Shown in pieces: positions 43,674 to 51,693 of a stretch of DNA of 64,000 bases. The translations under genes were made by a program, and so were the position numbers. The notes under the pieces were generated by a model. That model did not search any database. It was given only the letters and a program-made list of their open reading frames with translations, and was not told the origin of the DNA. Location of the stretch: assembly GCF_014205275.1 (NCBI RefSeq), contig NZ_JACHND010000001.1:1178001-1242000 (forward strand). The letters run 5' to 3'. Source of the DNA: Sphaerisporangium siamense. Its GTDB lineage: Bacteria; Actinomycetota; Actinomycetes; Streptosporangiales; Streptosporangiaceae. Each line of letters opens with the position of its first letter. Positions within the stretch are counted from its first letter, which is position 1.

Positions 43674-45146
43674 TCACAGGTTGGCGACCAGCACCTCCGG
43701 GCGCTCGACACAGTCGGCGACGAAGCGGAGGAACCCCCCGGCGACTCCCCCGTCGCAGACCCGGTGGTCGAACGTGAACGACAGTTGCGTGACCTTGCGG
43801 AGCCTTATCTCGCCCTCGTGCGCCCACGGCCGGTCGATGATCCGCCCGACGCCGAGCATGGCGGCCTCGGGATGATTGATGATCGGCGTGGAGCCGTCCA
43901 CCCCGAAGACTCCGTAGTTGTTGAGGGTGAACGTCCCCCCGGTGAGCCGCCGCGGCGTGAGGGCGCCCGCGCGGGCCTGCTCCGTGCGCTCCCGCAGCCG
44001 GGCGGCGAGCTCGGTCAGGGTGAGGCGGTGCGCGTCGTGCACGACCGGGACGACGAGCCCCCGGTCGGTCTGCGCGGCGAAGCCCAGGTTGATCCGGGGC
44101 AGCCGCACGATCTCCTCGCGCTCGGTGTCCACGTAGGCGTTGAGCTCGGGGAACTCCCGCAGGCCCGCCACGCAGATCCGCGCGAAGAGCGCGAGCATCC
44201 CGACCCCGGCGTCCGGGCGGGCCCGGGCGATGCCGGCCTTGAGCTCCACCAGGGCGGAGGCGTCGACGTCGACCCAGGTCGTCGCGTCGGGGATCTCGCG
44301 CCTGCTCCGGGCGAGCTTCTCGGCGACGGCCCGCCGCACTCCCCGCAACGGGACCCGCACCGGCTCCCCCGCCTCCTCCAGCACCGAGGGCCCGGCCTGC
44401 GCCGGCACCACGGCGTCCGGCCTGCCCTTAACGGGCACCACGGCGTCCCGTGCGGTCTGGGCGGTCTGGGCGGTCTGGGCGGTCTGGGCGGTCTGGGCGG
44501 ACGCCGCGGCGTCGATGTCGCGGCGGAGCACGACGCCGCCGGGACCGCTGGGGGTCAGCCCGGCGAGGTCGACGAGACGCTCGCGCGCCAGGCGGCGTAC
44601 GACGGGAGAAATGACCCGCGGCACCTCCGCCCGCACCGGCACGCCGGCCGCCGCGGCGGGCCCGGACGACGCAGGCGAGACGGCACCGGACGGCGCGGAC
44701 GATGCCGTACCGGACGAATGGAACGAGCGGGCCGATGGGGACGACGCAGCCTTGGTGCGGCGCGCGGCGCGGCGGCGGGATCGGCGTGCCGGGCCGGTGC
44801 CGTAGCCGACGAGCACGTTGCCCGAGCCCGCGCGTTCCTCTTCCCGGTACCGCTCGTCCTTCCCGTCCCGCTCCTCCTTCCCGTCCCGCTTGCCGGCGGT
44901 CGTCACCGCGATGAGCGGCTCGCCCACGCCGACGACCGACCCCGGCTCGCCGTACAGCCGTGCGACCGTCCCGGCGACCGGGACCGGCACCTCGACGGCG
45001 GCCTTGGCCGTCTCGACCTCGACGACGATCTGGTCGACGGTGACGACATCACCGGCGGCCACCCGCCATTCCAGGATCTCGGCCTCCGTCAGTCCTTCCC
45101 CGAGGTCGGGCAGCCGGAAGATCTGCTCCGCGCCGGACGCGTTCAC
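43674..45146 (-). CDS. bkdC: Branched-chain keto-acid dehydrogenase E2 (lipoyl acyltransferase)
   Basis: 490-aa E2: an N-terminal lipoyl domain (FRLPDLGEGLTEAEILEW, lipoyl Lys in VETAKAAVEV), a long Arg/Ser/Ala linker, a peripheral-subunit-binding domain (ISPVVRRLARERLVDLAGL) and the catalytic domain ending FTFDHRVCDGGVAGGF (His and Asp of HRxxDG). The linker contains a five-copy 9-bp tandem repeat. GTG 45146 overlaps the E1beta stop (GTGA). The complex makes isobutyryl-, isovaleryl- or 2-methylbutyryl-CoA; no E3 is encoded here. Confidence 0.93.
   Translation of the reverse strand: MNASGAEQIFRLPDLGEGLTEAEILEWRVAAGDVVTVDQIVVEVETAKAAVEVPVPVAGTVARLYGEPGSVVGVGEPLIAVTTAGKRDGKEERDGKDERYREEERAGSGNVLVGYGTGPARRSRRRAARRTKAASSPSARSFHSSGTASSAPSGAVSPASSGPAAAAGVPVRAEVPRVISPVVRRLARERLVDLAGLTPSGPGGVVLRRDIDAAASAQTAQTAQTAQTAQTARDAVVPVKGRPDAVVPAQAGPSVLEEAGEPVRVPLRGVRRAVAEKLARSRREIPDATTWVDVDASALVELKAGIARARPDAGVGMLALFARICVAGLREFPELNAYVDTEREEIVRLPRINLGFAAQTDRGLVVPVVHDAHRLTLTELAARLRERTEQARAGALTPRRLTGGTFTLNNYGVFGVDGSTPIINHPEAAMLGVGRIIDRPWAHEGEIRLRKVTQLSFTFDHRVCDGGVAGGFLRFVADCVERPEVLVANL
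44452..44496. repeat. Five-copy 9-bp tandem repeat in the E2 linker
   Basis: GCGGTCTGG repeated five times without interruption, coding for a QTA repeat (AQTAQTAQTA...) in the flexible interdomain linker. The copy number may vary between strains without breaking the frame. Confidence 0.9.
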
Positions 45147-46168
45147 GCCACACCTCCGGCCAGGAGGTAGCGGGTATCCGGCTCGTCGTCGCGCTGCAGG
45201 CGGTCCAGCGCGTCCAGGATCCGGTCGACGCTCGGCAGGTGGTGGTGCTCCAGCATGGGCGGCGGGTAGGGGATGTCGAACCCGGTCACGCGCAGCACGG
45301 GCGCGAGCAGGCTGTGGAAGCAGCGCTCCTGCACCCGCGCGGCGATCTCGGCGCCGACGCCGCCGAACCCGGCGGCCTCGCTCAGCACCACGCACCGGCC
45401 GGTGCGGCGCACCGACGCGACGACGGTGTCGTCGTCGAAGGGCACGATCGTGCGCAGGTCGAGGACCTCCAGGTCCCAGCCTTCCTCCGCCGCGGCCTCG
45501 GCGGCCTCCAGGGCCACCGGCACGGCGGGCCCGTAGGCGACCACGGTCGCGTCCGCGCCGGGGCGGCGGATCGCGGCGCGGCCGAAGGGCTCGGTGCGCG
45601 CCGGCAGCGCGACCTGCGCCTTGGACCAGTACAGCTTCTTGGGCTCCAGGAAGATCACCGGGTCGGGGTCGTCGATCGCCTCGCGCAGCAGCGAGTACGC
45701 GTCCGCCACCGTGGCGGGCGTGACGACCTTCAGCCCCGGCGTGTGCGCGTAGTACCCCTCGCTGGAGTCGCAGTGGTGCTCGACCCCGCCGATCCCGCCG
45801 GCGTAGGGGATCCGGATGACGATCGGCAGCTCGACCCGGCCGCGGGTGCGGTTGCGCATCTTGGCCACGTGCGAGGCGATCTGTTCGAAGGCCGGGTAGG
45901 CGAACGCGTCGAACTGCATCTCGACCACGGGCCGGAAGCCGCCCATGGCCATCCCGACGGCGAAGCCGACGATCCCGGACTCGGCGAGCGGCGTGTCGAA
46001 ACAGCGGTCCTCGCCGAACTTCGCGGTCAGGCCGTCGGTGACGCGGAAGACGCCGCCGAGCGGGCCGACGTCCTCGCCGAAGACCAGGACGCGTTCGTCG
46101 CCGTCCAGGGCGTCCCGCAGCGCGGCGTTGAGCGCCTGCGCCATCGTCGTACCGGCCGCCGGGGTCAT
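45143..46168 (-). CDS. bkdB: Branched-chain keto-acid dehydrogenase E1 beta
   Basis: 341-aa E1 beta subunit of the thiamine-dependent 2-oxoacid dehydrogenase: VFGEDVGPLGGVFRVTDGL, FDTPLAESGIVGFAVGMAM, EHHCDSSEGYYAHTPGLKV and DLRTIVPFDDDTV. It forms the heterotetramer with E1 alpha. ATG 46168 overlaps the E1 alpha stop (ATGA). Confidence 0.95.
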   Translation of the reverse strand: MTPAAGTTMAQALNAALRDALDGDERVLVFGEDVGPLGGVFRVTDGLTAKFGEDRCFDTPLAESGIVGFAVGMAMGGFRPVVEMQFDAFAYPAFEQIASHVAKMRNRTRGRVELPIVIRIPYAGGIGGVEHHCDSSEGYYAHTPGLKVVTPATVADAYSLLREAIDDPDPVIFLEPKKLYWSKAQVALPARTEPFGRAAIRRPGADATVVAYGPAVPVALEAAEAAAEEGWDLEVLDLRTIVPFDDDTVVASVRRTGRCVVLSEAAGFGGVGAEIAARVQERCFHSLLAPVLRVTGFDIPYPPPMLEHHHLPSVDRILDALDRLQRDDEPDTRYLLAGGVA

Positions 46169-47277
46169 GCCGGCACCTCCTCGGCCTGGAGTTCGGACCG
46201 CAGGAGCGCGCGCTGCTCGGCCAGTTGCGGCGTCGGCTCCCGGTAGACGTGGGCGAACAGGTCGAGGGGGGCGAGGTCGGGGTCGGCGTTCATCCCGGCG
46301 CGCAGCCGGGCCGCGACCTCCTCGGCCTCGGCGGCGATCGCGGCCGCCTCGTCGTCGCCGAGCCGCCCGCTGCGGCGCAGGTACGCCTTCAGGCGGGCGA
46401 TCGGGTCGCGCCGCCGCCACTGTTCGGTCTCCGCGTCCGCGCGGTACCGGGTGGCGTCGTCGGCGTTGGTGTGCGGTTCCAGGCGGTAGGTGTGCGCCTC
46501 GACGAGGAACGGCCCTCCGCCCGAGCGCGCGTGCGCGACGGCGGCGCCGAGCACGGCGAGCACCGCCACGGCGTCGTTCCCGTCCACCTGCTCCGACCGC
46601 ACGCCGTACCCGATGCCCTTGTACGCCAGGGCGGGCGCCGCGGTCTGCCGCTCCAGCGGCACCGAGATGGCGTACCTGTTGTTCTGCACCAGGAACACCA
46701 CCGGCGCCCGGAACACGGCGGCGAAGTTCAGCGCCTCGTGGAAGTCGCCCTCGCTGGTCGCGCCGTCGCCGACGAAGACGAGCACGACGCGGCCGCTCCC
46801 CTTGCGCCGTTCGGCGTAGGCGAGACCGGCGGCGTGCACGGTCTGGGTGGCCAGCGGCGTGCACTGCGGCGCGACGTGGTGGCGGTGCGGGTCGTAGCCG
46901 CAGTGGGCGTCGCCCCGCAGCAGCGAGAGGACCTCGACCGGGGGGATGCCGCGGGTCACCAGCGCGACCGACTCCCGGTAGGTGGGGAACAGCCAGTCGC
47001 CGTCGTCGAGGGCGAGCACGGCGCCGACCTGGCACGCCTCCTGCCCCCGGCTGGAGGGGTAGACGGCGAGGCGGCCCTGCTTGGTGAGCGCGGTGGCCTG
47101 GGCGTCGAAGCGGCGGCCCACGACCATGCGCCGGTAGGCCCGCAGGAGCAATTCCTGATCGGGTTCGGGGTAGGGGTGACGGCCGCGCGCGGGCGTGCCG
47201 CCGTCGGTCAGGAAGCGGACCGGCCGCTCCGAGGGAAGCAGCGGCCCGGGGCGGCCGCCCTGGTGTCGATCCGTCAT
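46165..47277 (-). CDS. bkdA: Branched-chain keto-acid dehydrogenase E1 alpha
   Basis: 370-aa E1 alpha subunit with the TPP-binding motif (GDGATSEGDFHEALNFAAVF then VQNNRYAIS) and the phosphorylation-loop-like region AHTYRLEPHTNADDATRYR. Decarboxylates the 2-oxoacids of Val, Leu and Ile. First gene of the leftward bkd operon, divergent from an Lrp regulator 112 bp away. It may supply branched acyl-CoA for fatty acids or for the KASIII of the neighbouring NRPS locus. Confidence 0.95.
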   Translation of the reverse strand: MTDRHQGGRPGPLLPSERPVRFLTDGGTPARGRHPYPEPDQELLLRAYRRMVVGRRFDAQATALTKQGRLAVYPSSRGQEACQVGAVLALDDGDWLFPTYRESVALVTRGIPPVEVLSLLRGDAHCGYDPHRHHVAPQCTPLATQTVHAAGLAYAERRKGSGRVVLVFVGDGATSEGDFHEALNFAAVFRAPVVFLVQNNRYAISVPLERQTAAPALAYKGIGYGVRSEQVDGNDAVAVLAVLGAAVAHARSGGGPFLVEAHTYRLEPHTNADDATRYRADAETEQWRRRDPIARLKAYLRRSGRLGDDEAAAIAAEAEEVAARLRAGMNADPDLAPLDLFAHVYREPTPQLAEQRALLRSELQAEEVPA

Positions 47278-47319
47278 ACGGGCACCGACCTCCTTGCTCG
47301 GCCATCTGGGTAGGAATAT

Positions 47320-47374
47320 GAGCCAATACGGCCATATGTCTCAAGAGCTGGGATAAAGTCGGGATATTTGGCTC
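47320..47374. promoter_or_regulatory. Candidate Lrp operator between bkdA and lrp
   Basis: GAGCCAA (47320-47326) and TTGGCTC (47368-47374) are exact complements about 48 bp apart in the AT-rich divergent gap, a spacing suited to wrapping by an Lrp/AsnC oligomer. Both divergent promoters must lie here. Confidence 0.4.
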
Positions 47375-47389
47375 TGAGAGGCTGTTCTG

Positions 47390-47914
47390 ATGGACCATCT
47401 GTCGTTCCCCGCGTTGCCGGACGCCGATCCGGCGGGACGATCGGCGGCGCTCGACGACGTCGACCACGCGATCCTGCGCGAGCTGAGCGCCGACGGGCGC
47501 ATGTCGATGCGCGCCCTCGCCGAACGCGTGCGCGTCTCCCGGTCGAACGTCTACGCGCGGGTCGAGCGCATGGTCGAGGACGGGGTCATCACCGGGTTCA
47601 CCGCCCGCATCGATCCGGCCCGCGCCGGGCTCGGCCTCACGGCGTACGTCCTGGTCACCATCGACCAGAACGCGTGGCGGACGGTGTCCGGCACGCTGTG
47701 CGACGTGCCCTATGTCCAGCATCTGGCGTTCGTCGGCGGCGACGTGGACCTCATCATGCTGGTGCGCGCGCCCGGCACCGCCGCGCTGCGCGACATCGTC
47801 CTCGCCAGGATCCACGCGGTCGAGGGCGTCCGCTCCACCCGCACCTGGCTGGTCTTCGAGGAGCAGGCCGGGCCGCTCGCCCCCGGGGGAACGGCGTCGC
47901 ACGACGCCGTCTGA
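47390..47914 (+). CDS. Lrp/AsnC family regulator (BkdR-like)
   Basis: 174-aa regulator: N-terminal HTH (LDDVDHAILRELSADGRMSMRALAERVRVSRSNVYARV) and the RAM ligand-binding domain (AYVLVTIDQNAWRTV, YVQHLAFVGGDVDLIMLVRA). Divergent from bkdABC, as in BkdR systems where a branched-chain amino acid or keto acid controls the operon. GAGAGG lies 8 bases before ATG. A stem ACGGCGTCG/CGACGCCGT (47891-47910) at its 3' end may help termination. Confidence 0.9.
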   Translation: MDHLSFPALPDADPAGRSAALDDVDHAILRELSADGRMSMRALAERVRVSRSNVYARVERMVEDGVITGFTARIDPARAGLGLTAYVLVTIDQNAWRTVSGTLCDVPYVQHLAFVGGDVDLIMLVRAPGTAALRDIVLARIHAVEGVRSTRTWLVFEEQAGPLAPGGTASHDAV

Positions 47915-47953
47915 GCCGTCCGGCGAGCGCTCGCGGGGCGGGGGGTGAAGGGG

Positions 47954-48247
47954 TCAGGGGCCGCTGATGCGCCAGGGGGACTGGGGGTGGGTGGCGCGGG
48001 CCTCGGTCCGGACCTGGAGGGCGTAGGTGGGGCGTTCACCGGCGGAGACCGGGCCGAGGTAGGCGTGGCCGGTCAGGTGGCACCAGGCGGGCAGGTCGAT
48101 CGGCGCGGCCGGGTCGGTGGCGATCAGATGCACGACGGTGCCCGCGGGCAGCTCCGCGACCAGACGGCGCAGCTCGATCAGGAGTTGGACGCAGCGGCGG
48201 TCGCCACCATCCATCACCACGGGCGCGCCGCCCTGCCCGGCGGTCAT
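47954..48247 (-). CDS. TusA-like sulfurtransferase family protein
   Basis: 97-aa protein with the TusA/SirA fold pattern: MDGGDRRCVQLLIELRRLVAELPAGTVVHLIATDPAAPIDLPAWCHLTGHAYLG. The Cys of the usual CPxP active site is kept (RRC) but CPxP itself reads CVQL, and a second Cys lies in PAWCH. It may carry sulfur or be a divergent paralogue. ATG 48247 is assumed; the frame continues to 48361 without family similarity. It is a single gene between an Lrp and a GlxA regulator. Confidence 0.65.
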   Translation of the reverse strand: MTAGQGGAPVVMDGGDRRCVQLLIELRRLVAELPAGTVVHLIATDPAAPIDLPAWCHLTGHAYLGPVSAGERPTYALQVRTEARATHPQSPWRISGP

Positions 48248-48424
48248 GCCGCGGCCCCGGCCGCCAGGCGGCGCGTCGTACGACGTTCCGGCTTCACCAC
48301 AGACCTCCGATAATCCGGGAACAGCGTAGAAGACAGCAGGTGGCCGGACGGAACGGGACACGCCGGACCGGAGCCGCGGACGGCTCAGCGGAATCGGACA
48401 CGCCGGACCGGCGCCCTGGACGGT

Positions 48425-49363
48425 TCAGCGGAACGCGCGCCGGTAGGCGTGCGGGCTCACGCCCGTGACCCGCTTGAAGCGGTCCCGGAACGCGGTGGGC
48501 GAGGTGAACCCGACCTCGGCGCCGATGCGTTCGACCGTGTGATCGGTGCTCTCCAGCAGGTGCTGGGCCTGGCGGACGCGGGCCCGGTGCAGCCAGCGAA
48601 GCGGGGTCGTGCCGGTCTGCTCGCGGAAGCGGCGCAGCAGCGTGCGGGGGCTCATGCCCGCGTGGGCGGCGATGTCGGCGAGGGTCAGTTCGCGGGCCAG
48701 GGACTCCTGCAGCCAGGTGAGCAGGGGCTCGAACGCGGAGCCCCGCGGCATGGGCGCGAGGGGCTGGACGATGAACTGGGCCTGGCCGCCTTCCCGCTCC
48801 AGCGGCATGACCGACAGCCGGGCGGCGTCGGCCGCCACGGCCGAGCCGTGGTCACGGCGGATCAGGTGCAGGCACAGGTCCAGCCCGGCCGCGGCGCCCG
48901 CGGAGGTGAGGATCTGCCCGTTGTCGACGTAGAGGACGTCGGGGTCCACCTCGATGTCCGGGTACGTGGCGGCCAACCGGCCCGCCGCGGCCCAGTGGGT
49001 GGTGGCGCGCAGGCCGCCGAGCAGTCCCGCGGCGGCCAGCGTGAAGGTGCCCGAGCAGATGGAGGCGATACGGGTGCCGCGGGCGGCGGCGGCCCTGAGG
49101 GCGTGGCGGACGGCCGGCGACGGCGGGTCCGCCGGGTTCGCGGTGCCCGGGACGATGATCGTGCCGGCGTCCGCGAGGCCGTCCAGCCCCCACGGGGCGC
49201 GCAGCGTGAACACGCCCGCGTCCACCTCCGGACGCTCGGCGCAGACGCGCACCTGATAACCGGGACGGCCGTCCGGCACTCTCGTGCGGGTGAACACCTC
49301 GATCGGGGTGGACAGATCGAACGGGATCACCTGATCGAGCGCCAGCACGGCGACAGTGTGCAT
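48425..49363 (-). CDS. GlxA-type AraC regulator with DJ-1/PfpI domain
   Basis: 312-aa regulator: an N-terminal class I glutamine amidotransferase-like (DJ-1/PfpI) sensor domain (VAVLALDQVIPFDLSTPIEVF, SICSGTFTLAAAGLL) and two C-terminal AraC HTH motifs (LTLADIAAHAGMSPRTLLRRF; VERIGAEVGFTSPTAFRDRF). The ligand is unknown. Its first 55 codons and upstream region are duplicated directly upstream (see 49373-49564). Confidence 0.9.
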   Translation of the reverse strand: MHTVAVLALDQVIPFDLSTPIEVFTRTRVPDGRPGYQVRVCAERPEVDAGVFTLRAPWGLDGLADAGTIIVPGTANPADPPSPAVRHALRAAAARGTRIASICSGTFTLAAAGLLGGLRATTHWAAAGRLAATYPDIEVDPDVLYVDNGQILTSAGAAAGLDLCLHLIRRDHGSAVAADAARLSVMPLEREGGQAQFIVQPLAPMPRGSAFEPLLTWLQESLARELTLADIAAHAGMSPRTLLRRFREQTGTTPLRWLHRARVRQAQHLLESTDHTVERIGAEVGFTSPTAFRDRFKRVTGVSPHAYRRAFR

Positions 49364-49564
49364 GCCCGAAAGCTATCCACCTCCCCCTCCACCCACCGTC
49401 CCCGCGTCCACCTCCGGACGCTCGGCGCAGACGCGCACCTGATAGCCGGGACGGCCGTCCGGCACTCTCGTGCGGGTGAACACCTCGATCGGGGTGGACA
49501 GATCGAACGGGATCACCTGATCGAGCGCCAGCACGGCGACAGTGTGCATGCCCGAAAGCTATCC
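49215..49564. repeat. Tandem duplication of the 5' end of the GlxA-type gene
   Basis: Bases 49215-49378 and 49401-49564 are almost identical (164 bp, 186-bp period; one difference seen, GATAAC versus GATAGC). The repeat includes the start codon, the first about 50 codons and about 15 bp upstream. Confidence 0.92.
49373..49549 (-). pseudogene. Duplicated 5' fragment of the GlxA-type regulator
   Basis: The upstream copy starts with the same ATG (MHTVAVLALDQVIPFDL...) and matches the intact protein for 50 residues to PEVDAG, then reads TVGGGGGG and stops at TAG 49375-49373, 10 bp before the intact ATG at 49363. It has no DNA-binding domain. If transcribed from a duplicated promoter it would act as a 58-codon upstream ORF coupled to the real gene. 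Confidence 0.8.
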
Positions 49565-49961
49565 GCCACCCCCGTCCACCCACCGCCCCCGCCCCACCTC
49601 CCCATCCCTCCAGTACCCCGTCCTCCGGGCCCCCTCTCGGAATCCCCGCCCCTCTGGCACTCGTCCCTCCGGGCCCTCCTCCGAGCACTCCCGCCCCCTG
49701 GCACTCCGCCCCTCCAGCACCCCCGTCCGTCCGGTGCTGTGGACCCGCGCCGGGGACGGGGGCCGCTCCCATGCGCGTCCCGGCCCTGGCCGCCCGGCTC
49801 CATGCGCGCCGGGCGTATGGCGGTATCCCGTTGGGAGGTGTCGGAAACGCCACTGGGGCGCGGCCGGGCGGCCCGGCTAGCGTCGGGGGCGCTCTCCGGG
49901 GCTCGATGAAAGCCCGGCCCGTCCACATCCGCGTCGGCACGCGACGCACAGGGGTACTGAA
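49565..49961. other. Pyrimidine-biased intergenic region
   Basis: No gene found. About 49560-49730 is strongly C/T-rich on the plus strand, with imperfect repeats of CCCTCC and CTGGCACTC. The right part should hold the promoter of the DUF6010-like gene. Confidence 0.5.
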
Positions 49962-50372
49962 ATGATCATGACTGTCGTCCCACCGATATTGATCGGCCTG
50001 CTCTACGCCGTGGTGACGTCACTGATTCCCGAGCCGAACCGGCGCCGTTTCAACGCCGTCATGGTGGCGGGAGCCGGAGCCGCGTACCTCAGCGGCGGCG
50101 GCCTCGGCGGCTGGGAGTTCGCCTTCACCGCCGCCGTCACCTACTGCGCCTACCGCGGGCTGGAGTCGTGGACGTTCATCGGCGTCGGCTGGCTGCTGCA
50201 CACCGCCTGGGACGTCGTGCATCACCTCAACGGCAACCCGATCATCCCGTTCGCCTTCGACTCCTCCCTCGGGTGCGCGATCTGCGACCCGGTCATCGCC
50301 CTGTGGTGCCTGGCCGGCGGGCCGTCGCTCATGGAGTTCGCCCGCCGCCGGGCGACAGGTCTGCGGAGCTAG
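49962..50372 (+). CDS. Small membrane protein, DUF6010-like
   Basis: 136-aa protein with four hydrophobic segments (ILIGLLYAVVTSLI; VMVAGAGAAYLSG; FAFTAAVTYCAY; VIALWCLAGGPSL) and conserved-looking GWLLHTAWDVVHHLNGNPIIPF and GCAICDPVIA, which I recall from DUF6010 integral membrane proteins. Function unknown. Its last 44 bp overlap the convergent glycosidase-like gene. Confidence 0.72.
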   Translation: MIMTVVPPILIGLLYAVVTSLIPEPNRRRFNAVMVAGAGAAYLSGGGLGGWEFAFTAAVTYCAYRGLESWTFIGVGWLLHTAWDVVHHLNGNPIIPFAFDSSLGCAICDPVIALWCLAGGPSLMEFARRRATGLRS

Positions 50373-51525
50373 CCGGTTCGCTTCGGTGAACGCCGCCGGC
50401 CGCCCGGGCGAAGTGCCGGGCCACGGTGTGGAAGGACTCCTTCGGCGCCCAGTGCCAGGACGGCGTCGGGGCGTCCCGGCTCTTCCATATCGCCTTGGTC
50501 AGGCTGTAACCGGCCATGTCGAGGTCGTGGCGCGGTTCCCGGCGGTGCGGCGCGTCCGGGGTGACGAACTGGTACACCATCGCCGCGTGCAGGTTCATCC
50601 GCTCGAACACCTCCAGCACCTGGGCCAGGTACCGGGCCTGGACGTGTTCGCCGCGCCTCAGGTCTCCCCGGATCTCCGGCTCGGGCCCGCCGTAGTCGAC
50701 GACGTCCCAGCCCATGCCGCCGGCTTCGGGCGCCCCCTCGAAGGTGCAGGTGCCGCACTCGGTGACGGCGACCGGCTTGCCCCACTTCCGGTACGGCGCC
50801 AGCTCCTTGACGTACCCGGCCGGATCGGCGAAGTAGGAGTAGTAGTTGACGCCGACGATGTCGAACAGGCGCCAGTCCACGGTGTCGCCGTGCCCGGCGC
50901 CGTAGGTCAGCGGACCGGTGAAGACCCGGCGTCCGGTCCTGGCCGCCTCGGCGATGAAGCGGTCGAGCAGCCGCTGCGCCTTCTCGGGGTCCCAGTTCCC
51001 CTTGATCATGTTCTGGATCCGCTCGACCGCGGTGTCTCCGGGGACGATGCCGGGCACGAACAGCACGAACTCGCAGCCGACACTCAGGTGTACCCGCGCG
51101 CCCTGGCGGCGCAGCCGCTCGGCCCGCCGGCCGGTCTCCGCCAGGTGATCGAGGATCTCGCGTTCGGGACGGTCACCCAGGCGCGGCTGGAGCCATACGT
51201 GCATGCCCTGCCCGGCCGCCTCGGTCGCGGTGGCCGTCATGCGGTCGACGCCGGTGCCGAACACCACCACCGAGTTGGCGTGCAGCCGCCGCCTGATCGC
51301 CCGCATGTCCGCCCGCATGCGGGCGCGGTCCCACCCGGTGTGCGGCGTCTCGCCGTCCGCGCACTCGTACATCACCCCCCGGTAGGTCAGCCCGCGCCGG
51401 GGTGACGCCGGTCCCCGCCGCGCGGTGGCGGGCGCCCCGGCCGCCGGCGCCGCGGCCAGGAGCGTCCCGGCCGCCGCCGCGGCCCCGGCGAGGAAGCGCC
51501 CCCTGCTGATCACCTTGTTCCACAT
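50329..51525 (-). CDS. Secreted glycoside-hydrolase-like TIM-barrel protein
   Basis: 398 aa. N-terminal signal with a twin-arginine-like SRGRFLAGA (one Arg replaced by Gly) and an Ala-rich core. The mature part looks like a (beta/alpha)8 glycosidase: DIVGVNYYSYF and PVAVTECGTCTFEG, where Glu fits a clan-A nucleophile, with SVGCEFVLFV at the position of the acid/base Glu. No family can be set by eye. Homologues are sometimes labelled abortive infection protein, without support here. Confidence 0.6.
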   Translation of the reverse strand: MWNKVISRGRFLAGAAAAAGTLLAAAPAAGAPATARRGPASPRRGLTYRGVMYECADGETPHTGWDRARMRADMRAIRRRLHANSVVVFGTGVDRMTATATEAAGQGMHVWLQPRLGDRPEREILDHLAETGRRAERLRRQGARVHLSVGCEFVLFVPGIVPGDTAVERIQNMIKGNWDPEKAQRLLDRFIAEAARTGRRVFTGPLTYGAGHGDTVDWRLFDIVGVNYYSYFADPAGYVKELAPYRKWGKPVAVTECGTCTFEGAPEAGGMGWDVVDYGGPEPEIRGDLRRGEHVQARYLAQVLEVFERMNLHAAMVYQFVTPDAPHRREPRHDLDMAGYSLTKAIWKSRDAPTPSWHWAPKESFHTVARHFARAAGGVHRSEPASSADLSPGGGRTP

Positions 51526-51693
51526 TCGCCCGCTCCAACCGCCGCCGTCTGATCGCCTCCAGGCTCGGTCCGGGCGCCCGCGGTGCTCAATCGTTCATCG
51601 GTCTACCGGCCACGACGAAAGTAGGAACCCGCGCCGTCGCGAGCGCACACCCGCCCCCCATCATCGGGAGCCGTCGGCGAGGGGGTGTGCCTC

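Noticed and set aside
44452-44496. CRISPR-like short repeat
   Set aside because: Contiguous 9-bp units without spacers and in frame within E2; a coding minisatellite.
49215-49564. Insertion sequence or attachment-site repeat
   Set aside because: The repeat is simply the 5' end of the adjacent regulator; no transposase, terminal inverted repeats or integrase.
50329-51525. Abortive infection (phage defence) protein
   Set aside because: The sequence has a secretion signal and glycosidase-like motifs, and no defence genes are near.
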